Positions 1 through 5,036 of a stretch of 6,839 bases of DNA are shown here, piece after piece. This stretch comes from Candidatus Altarchaeota archaeon (GTDB lineage: Archaea > Altiarchaeota > Altiarchaeia > IMC4 > SCGC-AAA252-I15), in the NCBI GenBank assembly GCA_018815265.1, contig JAHIYG010000045.1:1-6839 (forward strand), read 5' to 3'. Within the stretch, counting starts at the first letter, position 1. Every line of letters begins with the position of its first letter. The translations under genes and the position numbers were made by a program. Below the pieces are notes generated by a model. That model was not told the DNA's origin, did not search any database, and worked only from the letters and a program-made list of their open reading frames with translations.

Positions 1-11
1 AATAATAAAAA

Positions 12-722
12 ATGGATTTGATATCTTTCATGGAGTCGATGGGCACGAGCAACATACCCCTTGTCACCGCATTCTTCATCGGCCTAATGACTGCCATTAG
101 TCCATGCCCACTGACGACAAACATCACGGCTGTTGCATATATTTCAAGAAAAATCGACAACAGCAAAAACACGATACTCGTCGGACTGTTCTACACTCTC
201 GGAAGAATAATATCGTACACTCTACTGGCAGGCATCATAGTCTATGTGGGCGTAAACTCAAGGGAAGTGGCGATGATTCTTCAGGAATATGGGGAAATCA
301 TTCTCGGACCGCTTCTTCTCATAGCAGGACTTGTGATGATTGAGGCGGTGAAGATTAAAGTACCCTCTGGCGGCACAAGATTCGGCAGCCTGAAACAGAA
401 ACTTGGGGAAAAAGGATATTTAGGCGGGTTCTTGTTGGGGATGATATTCGCCTTGTCTTTTTGCCCTTTCAGCGCAGTACTATACTTTGGGATGCTTATT
501 CCACTGGCGGTCAAAACCAATGACGCATTAGTAATCCCGTCAGTATTTGCTTTCGCAACAGGACTTCCGGTAATTATCTCCTCGGTGCTGTTAGTGAAAA
601 GCGTTTCCACGCTCGGAAAGCTGATGCACAAAACACAGGCGATGGAAAAAACCATAAGGAAGACGGTTGCTGTGGTATTCATACTTGTCGGGCTCTACTT
701 TATCGCACTCACAATAACTTGA
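12..722 (+). CDS. CcdA/ArsG-like membrane protein (thiol-disulfide or metalloid efflux permease)
   Basis: A 236-residue, mostly hydrophobic protein with about six membrane segments (roughly residues 16-36, 52-80, 96-113, 137-160, 170-198 and 217-235). Each half carries a cysteine-proline motif typical of the CcdA/DsbD transmembrane fold: SPCPL with Cys32 in the first helix and SFCPF with Cys151 in the fourth. CcdA-type proteins pass reducing equivalents across the membrane through such a cysteine pair. The ArsG branch, found beside small thioredoxins, is linked to export of trivalent aromatic arsenicals. The thioredoxin gene starts 15 bp downstream, which supports a shared redox or export job. 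The ATG at 12 is the only reasonable start visible; the 11 bases before it are A/T-rich with no Shine-Dalgarno site, and the promoter lies outside the window. Family level is confident; the substrate is inferred. Confidence 0.85.
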   Translation: MDLISFMESMGTSNIPLVTAFFIGLMTAISPCPLTTNITAVAYISRKIDNSKNTILVGLFYTLGRIISYTLLAGIIVYVGVNSREVAMILQEYGEIILGPLLLIAGLVMIEAVKIKVPSGGTRFGSLKQKLGEKGYLGGFLLGMIFALSFCPFSAVLYFGMLIPLAVKTNDALVIPSVFAFATGLPVIISSVLLVKSVSTLGKLMHKTQAMEKTIRKTVAVVFILVGLYFIALTIT

Positions 723-728
723 GGGAGG
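723..728 (+). promoter_or_regulatory. Shine-Dalgarno site of the thioredoxin gene
   Basis: GGGAGG begins immediately after the stop codon of the upstream gene and sits nine bases before the ATG at 738. It is the clearest Shine-Dalgarno site in the window. It fixes the start of the thioredoxin gene and supports translation from a shared mRNA. Confidence 0.7.
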
Positions 729-737
729 AACATTAAA

Positions 738-983
738 ATGAAGATTGAAATACTGGGTACGGGTTGCCTGAAATGCAAGAAACTTATGGAAAACGCGGAA
801 AAGGCGGTTGAAGAAGCGGGAGTGGCTGCAGAAATATTTAAGGTCACAGAGTTGGAAAGAATCATCTCATATGGCGTGATGATGACTCCCGCATTGGTCT
901 TTGATGGAAACATTATGTGTTCTGGAAAAATACCTGCAGTGGAAGAGATAGTTGAATGGATTAAGGATGCAGACAAAAAATAA
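738..983 (+). CDS. Small redox-active disulfide protein (mini-thioredoxin, MTH895-like)
   Basis: An 81-residue thioredoxin-fold protein. The first strand (KIEILGTG) leads into the active site C10-L-K-C13, and MMTPAL places the expected cis-proline at Pro51. This length and the GTGCxKC start match the 'small redox-active disulfide protein' family (TIGR00412 type), which includes the archaeal protein MTH895. It has no signal peptide, so it should act in the cytoplasm, probably exchanging electrons with the CcdA-like protein upstream or reducing metal(loid)-thiol adducts for the permease downstream. Its 3' end overlaps the permease reading frame, a sign of translational coupling. The family call is strong; the physiological partner is inferred from gene order. 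Confidence 0.9.
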   Translation: MKIEILGTGCLKCKKLMENAEKAVEEAGVAAEIFKVTELERIISYGVMMTPALVFDGNIMCSGKIPAVEEIVEWIKDADKK

Positions 984-2097
984 GCTCGCCATCATGGTGC
1001 TAGCTTTCCTTGCATTATATTTTCTCCCTTATTATTTCCCAGGGGCAGGACAGCAATCTGATGATTCTTGGACCAATGCAATGTTCATGCTCCACGACTA
1101 TACAAAACTCCATATATTAACGTGCCTGGTACCTGCGTTTTTTATTGCAGGAGCAATATCTGCCCTAGTCCCAAAGGAAGATATCACAAAATACTTAGGG
1201 CATAAAGTGTCAAGGTGGAAGGCATACCCTCTGTCAGTGATAGCTGGTTTTGTCCTCGCAGTGTGTTCATGCACGGTACTGCCGTTGTTTGCTGGAATAA
1301 AAAAAGGGGGTGCTGGTTTGGGTCCCGCAATCGCCTTCCTCTACACAGCCCCCGCAATCAACATTATGGCGATAGTCTTCACAGGCGGCGTCATCGGATG
1401 GGACTTTGCAATCGCAAGAATCGTTTTATCAATCGTGTTTGCAACCCTGATAGGCATCATTCTTTCAGGGTTATTTAAGGAGGATGAGGGGGAGATTCAA
1501 GAGCTTCCACTAGAAAATGATGACAGTAATTGGTATGTGAGGATATTCAAGGAGAGGACAACACTGTTTTTGCTGACGCTTTTTTCCATACTCGTGGTTG
1601 GAACCTACGGACTTGGATTCACAGAAAAGACCATACTGCTCGCCGCATTAATTGTTTTCATTGCTTGGCAGGCAAAAAAGAAGTTTAACGAGATTGAGAG
1701 GGAATCATGGCTCTCAGAAACATATTCATTTGTCGAGAAGATTTTCCCCCTCCTGATAGCCGGCGTTTTTTTCGCAGGCTTCATTAATCCATTGATACCT
1801 GACAACTTTCTAGGACAATATGTTGGAGGCAATAGCGTCGTGGCGAATTTCCTCGCCGTTTTGTTTGGCGTAGTAATGTATTTCCCAACCCTCGTTGAGG
1901 TCCCTATGGCCCAGCTTTTCCTAGAACAAGGAATGGGCCGGGGGCCGCTTCTAGCATACCTGCTCGCAGACCCCGTGCTATCTTTTCCCAGTGTTATCGT
2001 TGTAAGAGGCCTCATAGGTACAAAGAAAACGGCAGTATACGTTCTTCTCGTAACGGTCTTCTGCACAATCGCAGGACTCATATTCGGAAACACATAA
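967..2097 (+). CDS. ArsP_1/DUF318-type permease (putative metal or metalloid efflux)
   Basis: A polytopic membrane protein of 376 residues from ATG 967, or 381 from an in-frame TTG at 952. Numbering from the TTG, the family signature appears twice: FFIAGAISALVP (64-74) with AVCSCTVLPLFAGI (103-116, Cys105 and Cys107) and TAPAINIMAI in the first half, and FPTLVEVPMA (311-320) with LADPVLSFPS in the second. A charged cytoplasmic linker (about 176-202) joins the halves. Relatives export trivalent organoarsenicals (ArsP) or Cu/Zn (SO_0444-type), and the CSC motif is a plausible metal(loid) ligand. Either start lies inside the thioredoxin gene. Neither has a convincing Shine-Dalgarno site: AAGG touches the ATG, while GGAAGAGA at 941-948 precedes the TTG. 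No arsR-type regulator is in view. The substrate is not determined by the sequence. Confidence 0.85.
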   Translation: MQTKNKLAIMVLAFLALYFLPYYFPGAGQQSDDSWTNAMFMLHDYTKLHILTCLVPAFFIAGAISALVPKEDITKYLGHKVSRWKAYPLSVIAGFVLAVCSCTVLPLFAGIKKGGAGLGPAIAFLYTAPAINIMAIVFTGGVIGWDFAIARIVLSIVFATLIGIILSGLFKEDEGEIQELPLENDDSNWYVRIFKERTTLFLLTLFSILVVGTYGLGFTEKTILLAALIVFIAWQAKKKFNEIERESWLSETYSFVEKIFPLLIAGVFFAGFINPLIPDNFLGQYVGGNSVVANFLAVLFGVVMYFPTLVEVPMAQLFLEQGMGRGPLLAYLLADPVLSFPSVIVVRGLIGTKKTAVYVLLVTVFCTIAGLIFGNT

Positions 2098-2128
2098 AAA
2101 AACCAGCAGCAGACTAGAAAAAAGCAAC

Positions 2129-2167
2129 ATGATAACACGCTGTTATCATCACCCACTATGTTATCAT
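2129..2167. promoter_or_regulatory. Cluster of three TGTTATCAT half-sites (candidate operator)
   Basis: ATGATAACA (2129-2137) and its exact reverse complement TGTTATCAT (2141-2149) form a perfect 9-bp dyad with a 3-bp centre (CGC). A third direct copy of TGTTATCAT lies at 2159-2167, 18 bp on from the second. The 8-base core TGTTATCA also forms the arms of the dyad at 6762-6803. The element starts 32 bp after the permease stop codon. A stem-loop role is possible, but no T-run follows it, so a protein-binding site is the better reading. Confidence 0.5.
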
Positions 2168-2337
2168 TCTCCAAAGATACATAAGGATTACTGGTCTTGT
2201 GTACGGCAGTGATAAGAAAGGGTACGCCATAGGCCTGAATAGTTGGTTACTGCTTCGTATTATATGGACTAATCTTTAAAATAATTGTTAAACACGGCCG
2301 GGAAAGCCCCTATCAAGCGTTATACGTTCACCAGAAT

Positions 2338-2350
2338 TTATTTTTTTTCT
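2338..2350 (+). terminator. T-rich tract, possible plus-strand terminator
   Basis: TTTATTTTTTTTCT includes eight consecutive T residues. Archaeal RNA polymerase commonly stops at T-tracts without a strong hairpin, so this could end transcripts from the efflux cassette. It is about 240 nt beyond the permease stop, so the 3' UTR would be long. Confidence 0.35.
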
Positions 2351-2375
2351 TAGTATCAAATACTGGTTTTATCAG

Positions 2376-2942
2376 TTAATGCTTTGTCCCTCTGCTTTTA
2401 TGGTCCAGTATCCTCAATTGTTGTGGTGACTCAATCCCGTTCATGTGGTCTGCCAGATTCAGTTCGAACGGTGTCTCAGGTTCAAGTATGTACGCCTTGA
2501 TTTTATTTATTCCTTTCTTGCTAGCTTCAACCCATCTGTGATGGCCATCAAGGATATACAGGGTATTATTGCCGAACCTCTGCGCCCTGAGCAGTATCAA
2601 AGGCTCTGAAGTCCCATCAGCAATCTGAGCCGCCCTAAAAGCTAGCTCGTCCTTTATCAAAGCACCTTGAGTAGGCTTTAACACCCTGGGGTTCACATTG
2701 ACTCCTCCATCATCAACGCCAAAATTCACACGTATACCTACATGGTATTCATCGGAATAAAATTTCGCAAGCTTTAAGGCCTCCTCCTTTGTCGAAATCT
2801 CAACCTCATGCTCTAGGGGTAGCATATCAGGTAAGGGGTCAACGGGAGGCTTATGGGATTCACCCTGTTCATCCTGGGGGTTCTCACTTCCGACATCCAT
2901 CCTGCCAGTTACCAATAACCTCCTTAGCATATAAACAGGCAT
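2376..2942 (-). CDS. ParB/sulfiredoxin-fold (ParB N-terminal-like) protein, orphan
   Basis: A 188-residue protein whose C-terminal half has the ParB/Srx layout: a KPTQ segment at 89-92, helix and loop ADGTSEPLILLR (108-119), then LYILDGHHRWVEASKKG (128-144) and a strand IKAYIL. The DGHHRW motif takes the place of the GERR motif of ParB and the CHR motif of sulfiredoxin, and recalls the GHHR motif of the free-serine-kinase and DUF1015 branches, so a nucleotide-dependent enzyme is as likely as a DNA-binding role. The first ~45 residues are polar, Pro-rich and look disordered. No parA or other partition gene is present. The start is uncertain: a TATA-like TTTATAT at 2935-2929 lies inside the longest frame and would suit a leaderless start at ATG 2900 (Met15, 174 residues). 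The fold is fairly confident; the function is unknown. Confidence 0.7.
   Translation of the reverse strand: MPVYMLRRLLVTGRMDVGSENPQDEQGESHKPPVDPLPDMLPLEHEVEISTKEEALKLAKFYSDEYHVGIRVNFGVDDGGVNVNPRVLKPTQGALIKDELAFRAAQIADGTSEPLILLRAQRFGNNTLYILDGHHRWVEASKKGINKIKAYILEPETPFELNLADHMNGIESPQQLRILDHKSRGTKH
2929..2935 (-). promoter_or_regulatory. TATA-like box of the ParB-like gene
   Basis: TTTATAT, read on the minus strand, is centred 32 bp upstream of the in-frame ATG at 2900. An archaeal TATA box here would start transcription near 2906 and give a nearly leaderless mRNA for the shorter form. AAGGAGG at 2925-2919 looks like a Shine-Dalgarno site but is too far from ATG 2900 for normal use. Confidence 0.35.
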
Positions 2943-2974
2943 CTACGCACTTGTTCCATCCACCCCAGAAGTTA

Positions 2975-3012
2975 GGGTAGCCCAGCCCCTTTGGCCGCTC
3001 GGGTACCCCCGC
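2975..3012 (-). other. tRNA-like 5' half (Leu/Ser-type class II D-arm)
   Basis: Read on the minus strand from 3012, the sequence gives a 7-nt acceptor strand GCGGGGG, T8-A9, then CCCGAGCGGCCAAAGGG. This matches the class II (Leu/Ser) D-arm: 3-bp stem CCC/GGG, G13-A14-G15, the G18-G19 pair and A21-A22. Next come a G at position 26, a possible anticodon 5' strand CTGGG and C32-T33. The match then stops: no CCCAG partner, no T-arm and no CCCCCGC 3' acceptor strand follow or occur elsewhere in the window in a tRNA-like context. It may be a tRNA fragment left by an integration event, a decayed tRNA, or the 5' half of a split tRNA. Seen directly: the 5' pattern. Inferred: its origin. Confidence 0.4.
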
Positions 3013-3073
3013 ATACAGATAAAACAATCCAAACAACCCCATTTAGGGCGTTTTTCATTTGTTGGTTAAGTAT

Positions 3074-3106
3074 GGCTTTTCTGGGTAAAAACCCTTGAGA
3101 AAAGCC
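3074..3106. repeat. Long inverted repeat / hairpin
   Basis: GGCTTTTCT (3074-3082) pairs perfectly with AGAAAAGCC (3098-3106). Inside it GGGT (3083-3086) pairs with ACCC (3091-3094) around an AAAA loop, leaving a 3-nt TTG bulge. Thirteen pairs make this the strongest hairpin I found in the non-coding DNA. It lies about 5 bp upstream of a TATA-like box, so it could be a regulatory dyad or part of a structured RNA. No T-run follows on the plus strand. Confidence 0.6.
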
Positions 3107-3110
3107 CCTG

Positions 3111-3124
3111 GAAAGCTTATATTG
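3111..3124 (+). promoter_or_regulatory. Archaeal-type BRE/TATA box
   Basis: GAAAGCTTATATTG resembles an archaeal promoter core, with purine-rich BRE GAAA before TTATAT. A start site about 25 bp on (near 3146) would give a long leader for the phosphatase-like gene or a separate small RNA. The related string ATCAAGCGTTATACG at 2312-2326 looks like a diverged copy. Inference from motif only. Confidence 0.4.
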
Positions 3125-3457
3125 CCTTCAGGCTTTATCAGATTGCTATCTTATCTTTCCCGCTTAGTGTCAAATACTGACTTGTTGTAACACTTTGGAA
3201 ATATAGCTTTTTTCTGACTTTCATACTATATGTATCCAACTTTAAAATATAAAATACGCTACCAACAAAGCCTATAACTGCCTAATCCTTTTCACGCTAT
3301 TTTCACAGTTGATTTAGATAGCCTGAGCCAAACCACAAACCCATCACAAGCGTAGGGTACACCAGAACAACCAGACGGCTTACAAGAACAAATGAAAGTC
3401 CATACTGTTTTGTTGTGGGGCGTGTATTTTAGTTTGTGTTCTCTTGTTTTAACCCAA

Positions 3458-3943
3458 ATGATTGAGGTATCAGCTAATCTATTCGTGGGTAATGAAGCGG
3501 ATTGTCACCATACTAATGAGGATGGATGGGCGGTTGTTCATGCTTGTAAGCATCCATGTCATCAAAATTCAGTAGGTTATCGTGGAAATCTTTCATCACC
3601 CCATCCAAATTATCTGATAAAAGAGGTGGACAATCATCTTTTCTTGAATATGGTCGATATGGTACAACCGCTCTCACCAAAATTTACTAATCCTATGATG
3701 AATGCTGCAATAGGTTTCATCAACCGAAATATCGAAAGAAAAAAAGTTTTAATCCATTGTAATAAAGGACAATCAAGGTCGCCTTCAATAGCGATGGTAT
3801 ACTTAGCAAAAAATCACTTAATCCCGAATGATTATGACCAAGCTATTGAGCAATTTATTAAAAAATATCCCGCATATTCTCCCGGAAATGGAATATCTAT
3901 GTACTTGAAGAAAAACTGGAGTTACTTAATGGATGAACTGTAG
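3458..3943 (+). CDS. Dual-specificity / tyrosine phosphatase-like protein
   Basis: The cysteine-phosphatase P-loop HCxxGxSRS is seen as HCNKGQSRS. Numbering from the longest frame (ATG 3392), Cys123 is the nucleophile, Arg129 the phosphate-binding arginine and Ser130 the usual following serine. Asp89 in NMVDM is a plausible general acid. The protein should remove phosphate from phosphotyrosine or phosphoserine/threonine. I chose ATG 3458 (161 residues) because MIEVSANLFVGN looks like the first strand of this fold, and a TATTTTAG box about 30 bp upstream suits a leaderless start. The extra 22 residues from ATG 3392 are hydrophobic and could be a signal anchor or simply upstream DNA. The middle carries several His and Cys (residues 38-57). 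The gene is clearly more AT-rich than the efflux cassette, suggesting separate acquisition. Confidence 0.8.
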   Translation: MIEVSANLFVGNEADCHHTNEDGWAVVHACKHPCHQNSVGYRGNLSSPHPNYLIKEVDNHLFLNMVDMVQPLSPKFTNPMMNAAIGFINRNIERKKVLIHCNKGQSRSPSIAMVYLAKNHLIPNDYDQAIEQFIKKYPAYSPGNGISMYLKKNWSYLMDEL

Positions 3944-3991
3944 AACCGTGTGGAAAAATTAACCCCCTCCGACAATATCTGTCCTAGATTA

Positions 3992-4438
3992 TTAGGCAGA
4001 TCCAAGGAATCCATCAGAGTCTTTGATTTGTGAATTTGGGTATTTGTCATTTAGAAACTTTCTACACATTTCAAAAGTGTTCGAAACTAATTCACTTAGC
4101 TTATAAGTTCCAGTTAATTGTTGATGGTCTTCAAATTCATTTCCATCTAGTTCGAGGTGAAAATGGATAGATTGGTCAGGATTCTTTGAGGTTTTATCAT
4201 TGTCAATCCTTAACCACGGTTCCATATCTTTCCAGAAATTTGTCCTAAATTGTATTTCATTTGGAGAAACAATATCCCACAATCTAAGCGGATGCCCTTT
4301 TAGATTTAGTATTGAAACCTCAACATATTGTCTATCCCCTAAAACAAATTTCTCTTTGAATTTTGATTTCCCCTGCATTCCACCTGAATCAATACTAGGA
4401 TATACTGATGATTCAAAACCCCATATATCAACTGCCAT
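3992..4438 (-). CDS. Hypothetical protein, unrecognised
   Basis: A 148-residue soluble protein with no family I recognise. It has no signal peptide or membrane segment and no cluster of catalytic-looking residues. Trp-rich stretches (WDIVSPNEIQFRTNFWKDMEPW, about 54-75, written here only as a landmark in two parts: WDIVSP and NFWKDMEPW) alternate with strand-like segments (VEVSILNL, SIHFHLEL), suggesting a mostly beta fold ending in a helix (residues ~115-135). The ATG at 4438 is supported by GGGTGAT at 4450-4444, five bases upstream. The gene converges on the phosphatase-like gene with 48 bp between their stops and shares its AT-rich composition, so the two may have arrived together. Confidence 0.65.
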   Translation of the reverse strand: MAVDIWGFESSVYPSIDSGGMQGKSKFKEKFVLGDRQYVEVSILNLKGHPLRLWDIVSPNEIQFRTNFWKDMEPWLRIDNDKTSKNPDQSIHFHLELDGNEFEDHQQLTGTYKLSELVSNTFEMCRKFLNDKYPNSQIKDSDGFLGSA

Positions 4439-4443
4439 TAATC

Positions 4444-4450
4444 ATCACCC
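4444..4450 (-). promoter_or_regulatory. Archaeal-type Shine-Dalgarno GGGTGAT with TATA-like box upstream
   Basis: GGGTGAT on the minus strand is complementary to the archaeal 16S rRNA 3' end (AUCACCUCC) and lies five bases before ATG 4438. A TATA-like ATATATAAAATA follows immediately upstream (about 4464-4453). That TATA box is too close to leave this site in the leader if transcription starts 25 bp downstream, so only one of the two signals is likely to be used. Confidence 0.5.
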
Positions 4451-4522
4451 ATTATTTTATATATCTTCTATTGAGATTGAATTGAGTTTAATCTATGTGT
4501 GCTTACTACAATTTATGGACAA

Positions 4523-4669
4523 ATGAATAAGGGGAAGGTATACTTAGCCGATTATAATAGGGTGACATATGCACCATGGGAACTTCTTGGATATGGTTTT
4601 GTTGGATTATCTGGGCTTTGGGGGTATTGTGTGGTATTCAGGCAATACCTGAAACTGCCTGTTTCTTAA
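4523..4669 (+). CDS. Candidate small single-span membrane protein (48 aa)
   Basis: An ATG-started frame of 48 codons with ordinary amino-acid composition: a polar N-terminus (MNKGKVYLADYNRVTYAP), one hydrophobic segment (about residues 20-39, LLGYGFVGLSGLWGYCVVF) and a basic tail (RQYLKLPVS). No Shine-Dalgarno site is visible; a TTTAATC box about 30 bp upstream would fit leaderless expression. Its TAA (4667-4669) shares the palindrome TTAA with the stop of the convergent minus-strand gene (4668-4666), so the two genes end exactly back to back. I do not recognise it. A membrane-inserting peptide beside a toxin-antitoxin-like operon is suggestive only. A second overlapping frame (4576-4728) is less credible. 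Confidence 0.4.
   Translation: MNKGKVYLADYNRVTYAPWELLGYGFVGLSGLWGYCVVFRQYLKLPVS
4638..4665. repeat. Overlapping mutually exclusive hairpins at a convergent gene end
   Basis: Three inverted repeats share bases: TCAGG/CCTGA (4638-4642, 4648-4652), GAAAC/GTTTC (4651-4655, 4661-4665) and the alternative CAGGCA/TGCCTG (4639-4644, 4656-4661). They lie directly against the shared TTAA stop. They could act as a two-way terminator or stability structure; on either strand no long T-run follows. Confidence 0.4.
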
Positions 4670-5035
4670 TCTGGGCTTGTTTCACTCTCTGTTTTGGATT
4701 CTGGGTTGTCAGGGGCTTGGAAATATGAGTCTATTTTTTCCGCTAATTTTATCCTTGTTAGCACTTCCCTGTATTTCTCATATAGTCCCTGGCTTTCAAA
4801 ATTTGTGACTACGAAGAACCATTCATCGTATTTTTGCAGGACGGATACCTTCTTGAGTATCCTTTCTTCAGTGGGTTTCTTGATTCCAGTCTCTACTTCA
4901 ACAGCAATAGTCCTGTTATCGGAAGTCTTGAAAACCACGTCTGGTTCCTTGGTAAGATTTGTCGTCACTTCGTCAGTGGAACCTTTGACATAATCGTAAA
5001 TCAGGTTCCATAGTATGAAGTGTTTTATCGTCCAT
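4666..5035 (-). CDS. PD-(D/E)XK nuclease-like small protein, N-terminus frameshifted
   Basis: The uninterrupted frame runs from GTG 4968 to 4666 (100 residues). The same frame stays open upstream and encodes a protein-like KHFILWNLIYDYVKG, but has no start codon there. ATG 5035, one base after the stop of the winged-helix gene, starts MDDK and enters this frame if one A is removed from the AAAA run at 5023-5026, giving 122 residues. In the corrected protein the core is helix 5-17, then EPDVVF with Asp32 and IAVEVETG with Glu46 and Glu48. This resembles a PD-(D/E)XK fold with E-V-E in place of E-x-K, as seen in several nuclease-fold relatives. FFVVTN is a typical later strand, and the last ~20 residues are acidic and disordered. 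It could be a sequencing error, a broken gene or a frameshifted one. The function (nuclease or inactive DNA-binding fold) is inferred. Confidence 0.6.
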
Positions 5036-5036
5036 C

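Larger units (their letters stand above)
2098..2375. other. 278-bp non-coding interval
   Basis: Lies between the permease gene (plus) and the ParB-like gene (minus), which converge here. It holds the half-site cluster at 2129-2167, a weak TATA-like ATACATAA near 2178, a second AAGC-TTATA promoter-like string at 2315-2324, a T-rich tract at 2338-2350 and the AGTAT-CAA-ATACT dyad at 2351-2363. No convincing small gene was found; a GTG-started frame of 26 codons at 2199-2279 has no supporting signal. Confidence 0.5.
2943..3391. other. 449-bp structured non-coding interval
   Basis: This gap between the divergent ParB-like and phosphatase-like genes contains, in order: a tRNA-like 5' half (minus, 2975-3012), a 13-bp bulged hairpin (3074-3106), a BRE/TATA-like string (3111-3124), a repeat word CTTAGTGTCAAATACTG (3163-3179) also found at 2349-2365, and an AT-rich TATA-like block (3241-3256) that could serve either strand. 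A 28-codon minus-strand frame at 3138-3224 is possible but weak. From 3260 to 3391 I see no clear structure. Confidence 0.5.

Noticed and set aside
1992..1998. Additional TGTTATC 7-mers inside genes (also at 4914-4920)
   Set aside because: They lack the eighth base A and any inverted partner, and lie in well-supported coding sequence; expected by chance.
1605..2174. Long minus-strand frame opposite the permease gene
   Set aside because: It is antisense to a clear family member, has Cys/Phe-rich low-quality composition and no motif; a shadow frame.
2463..2490. GTTCGAA and GGTTCAAGT strings resembling a tRNA T-arm
   Set aside because: They lie in the ParB-like coding region and have no matching acceptor or D-arm on the same strand.
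3392..3457. N-terminal signal-anchor-like extension of the phosphatase-like gene
   Set aside because: The 22 residues are hydrophobic, but the fold begins naturally at Met 3458, no ribosome site precedes ATG 3392, and a TATA-like box lies within this stretch.
4441..4451. 11-base word ATCATCACCCA shared with 2145-2155
   Set aside because: Around ten such 11-base matches are expected by chance in a window this size; one copy is explained by the Shine-Dalgarno site and the other by the half-site cluster.
4576..4728. A 50-codon plus-strand frame (MGTSWIWFCWII...) predicting a two-helix membrane hairpin
   Set aside because: Six Trp and six Cys in 50 residues look like a shadow of G/T-rich DNA. 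It overlaps 63 bases of the opposite nuclease-like coding region and most of the more natural frame 4523-4669. A GGTGA 10 bases upstream keeps it possible, so it should be tested before being discarded for good.
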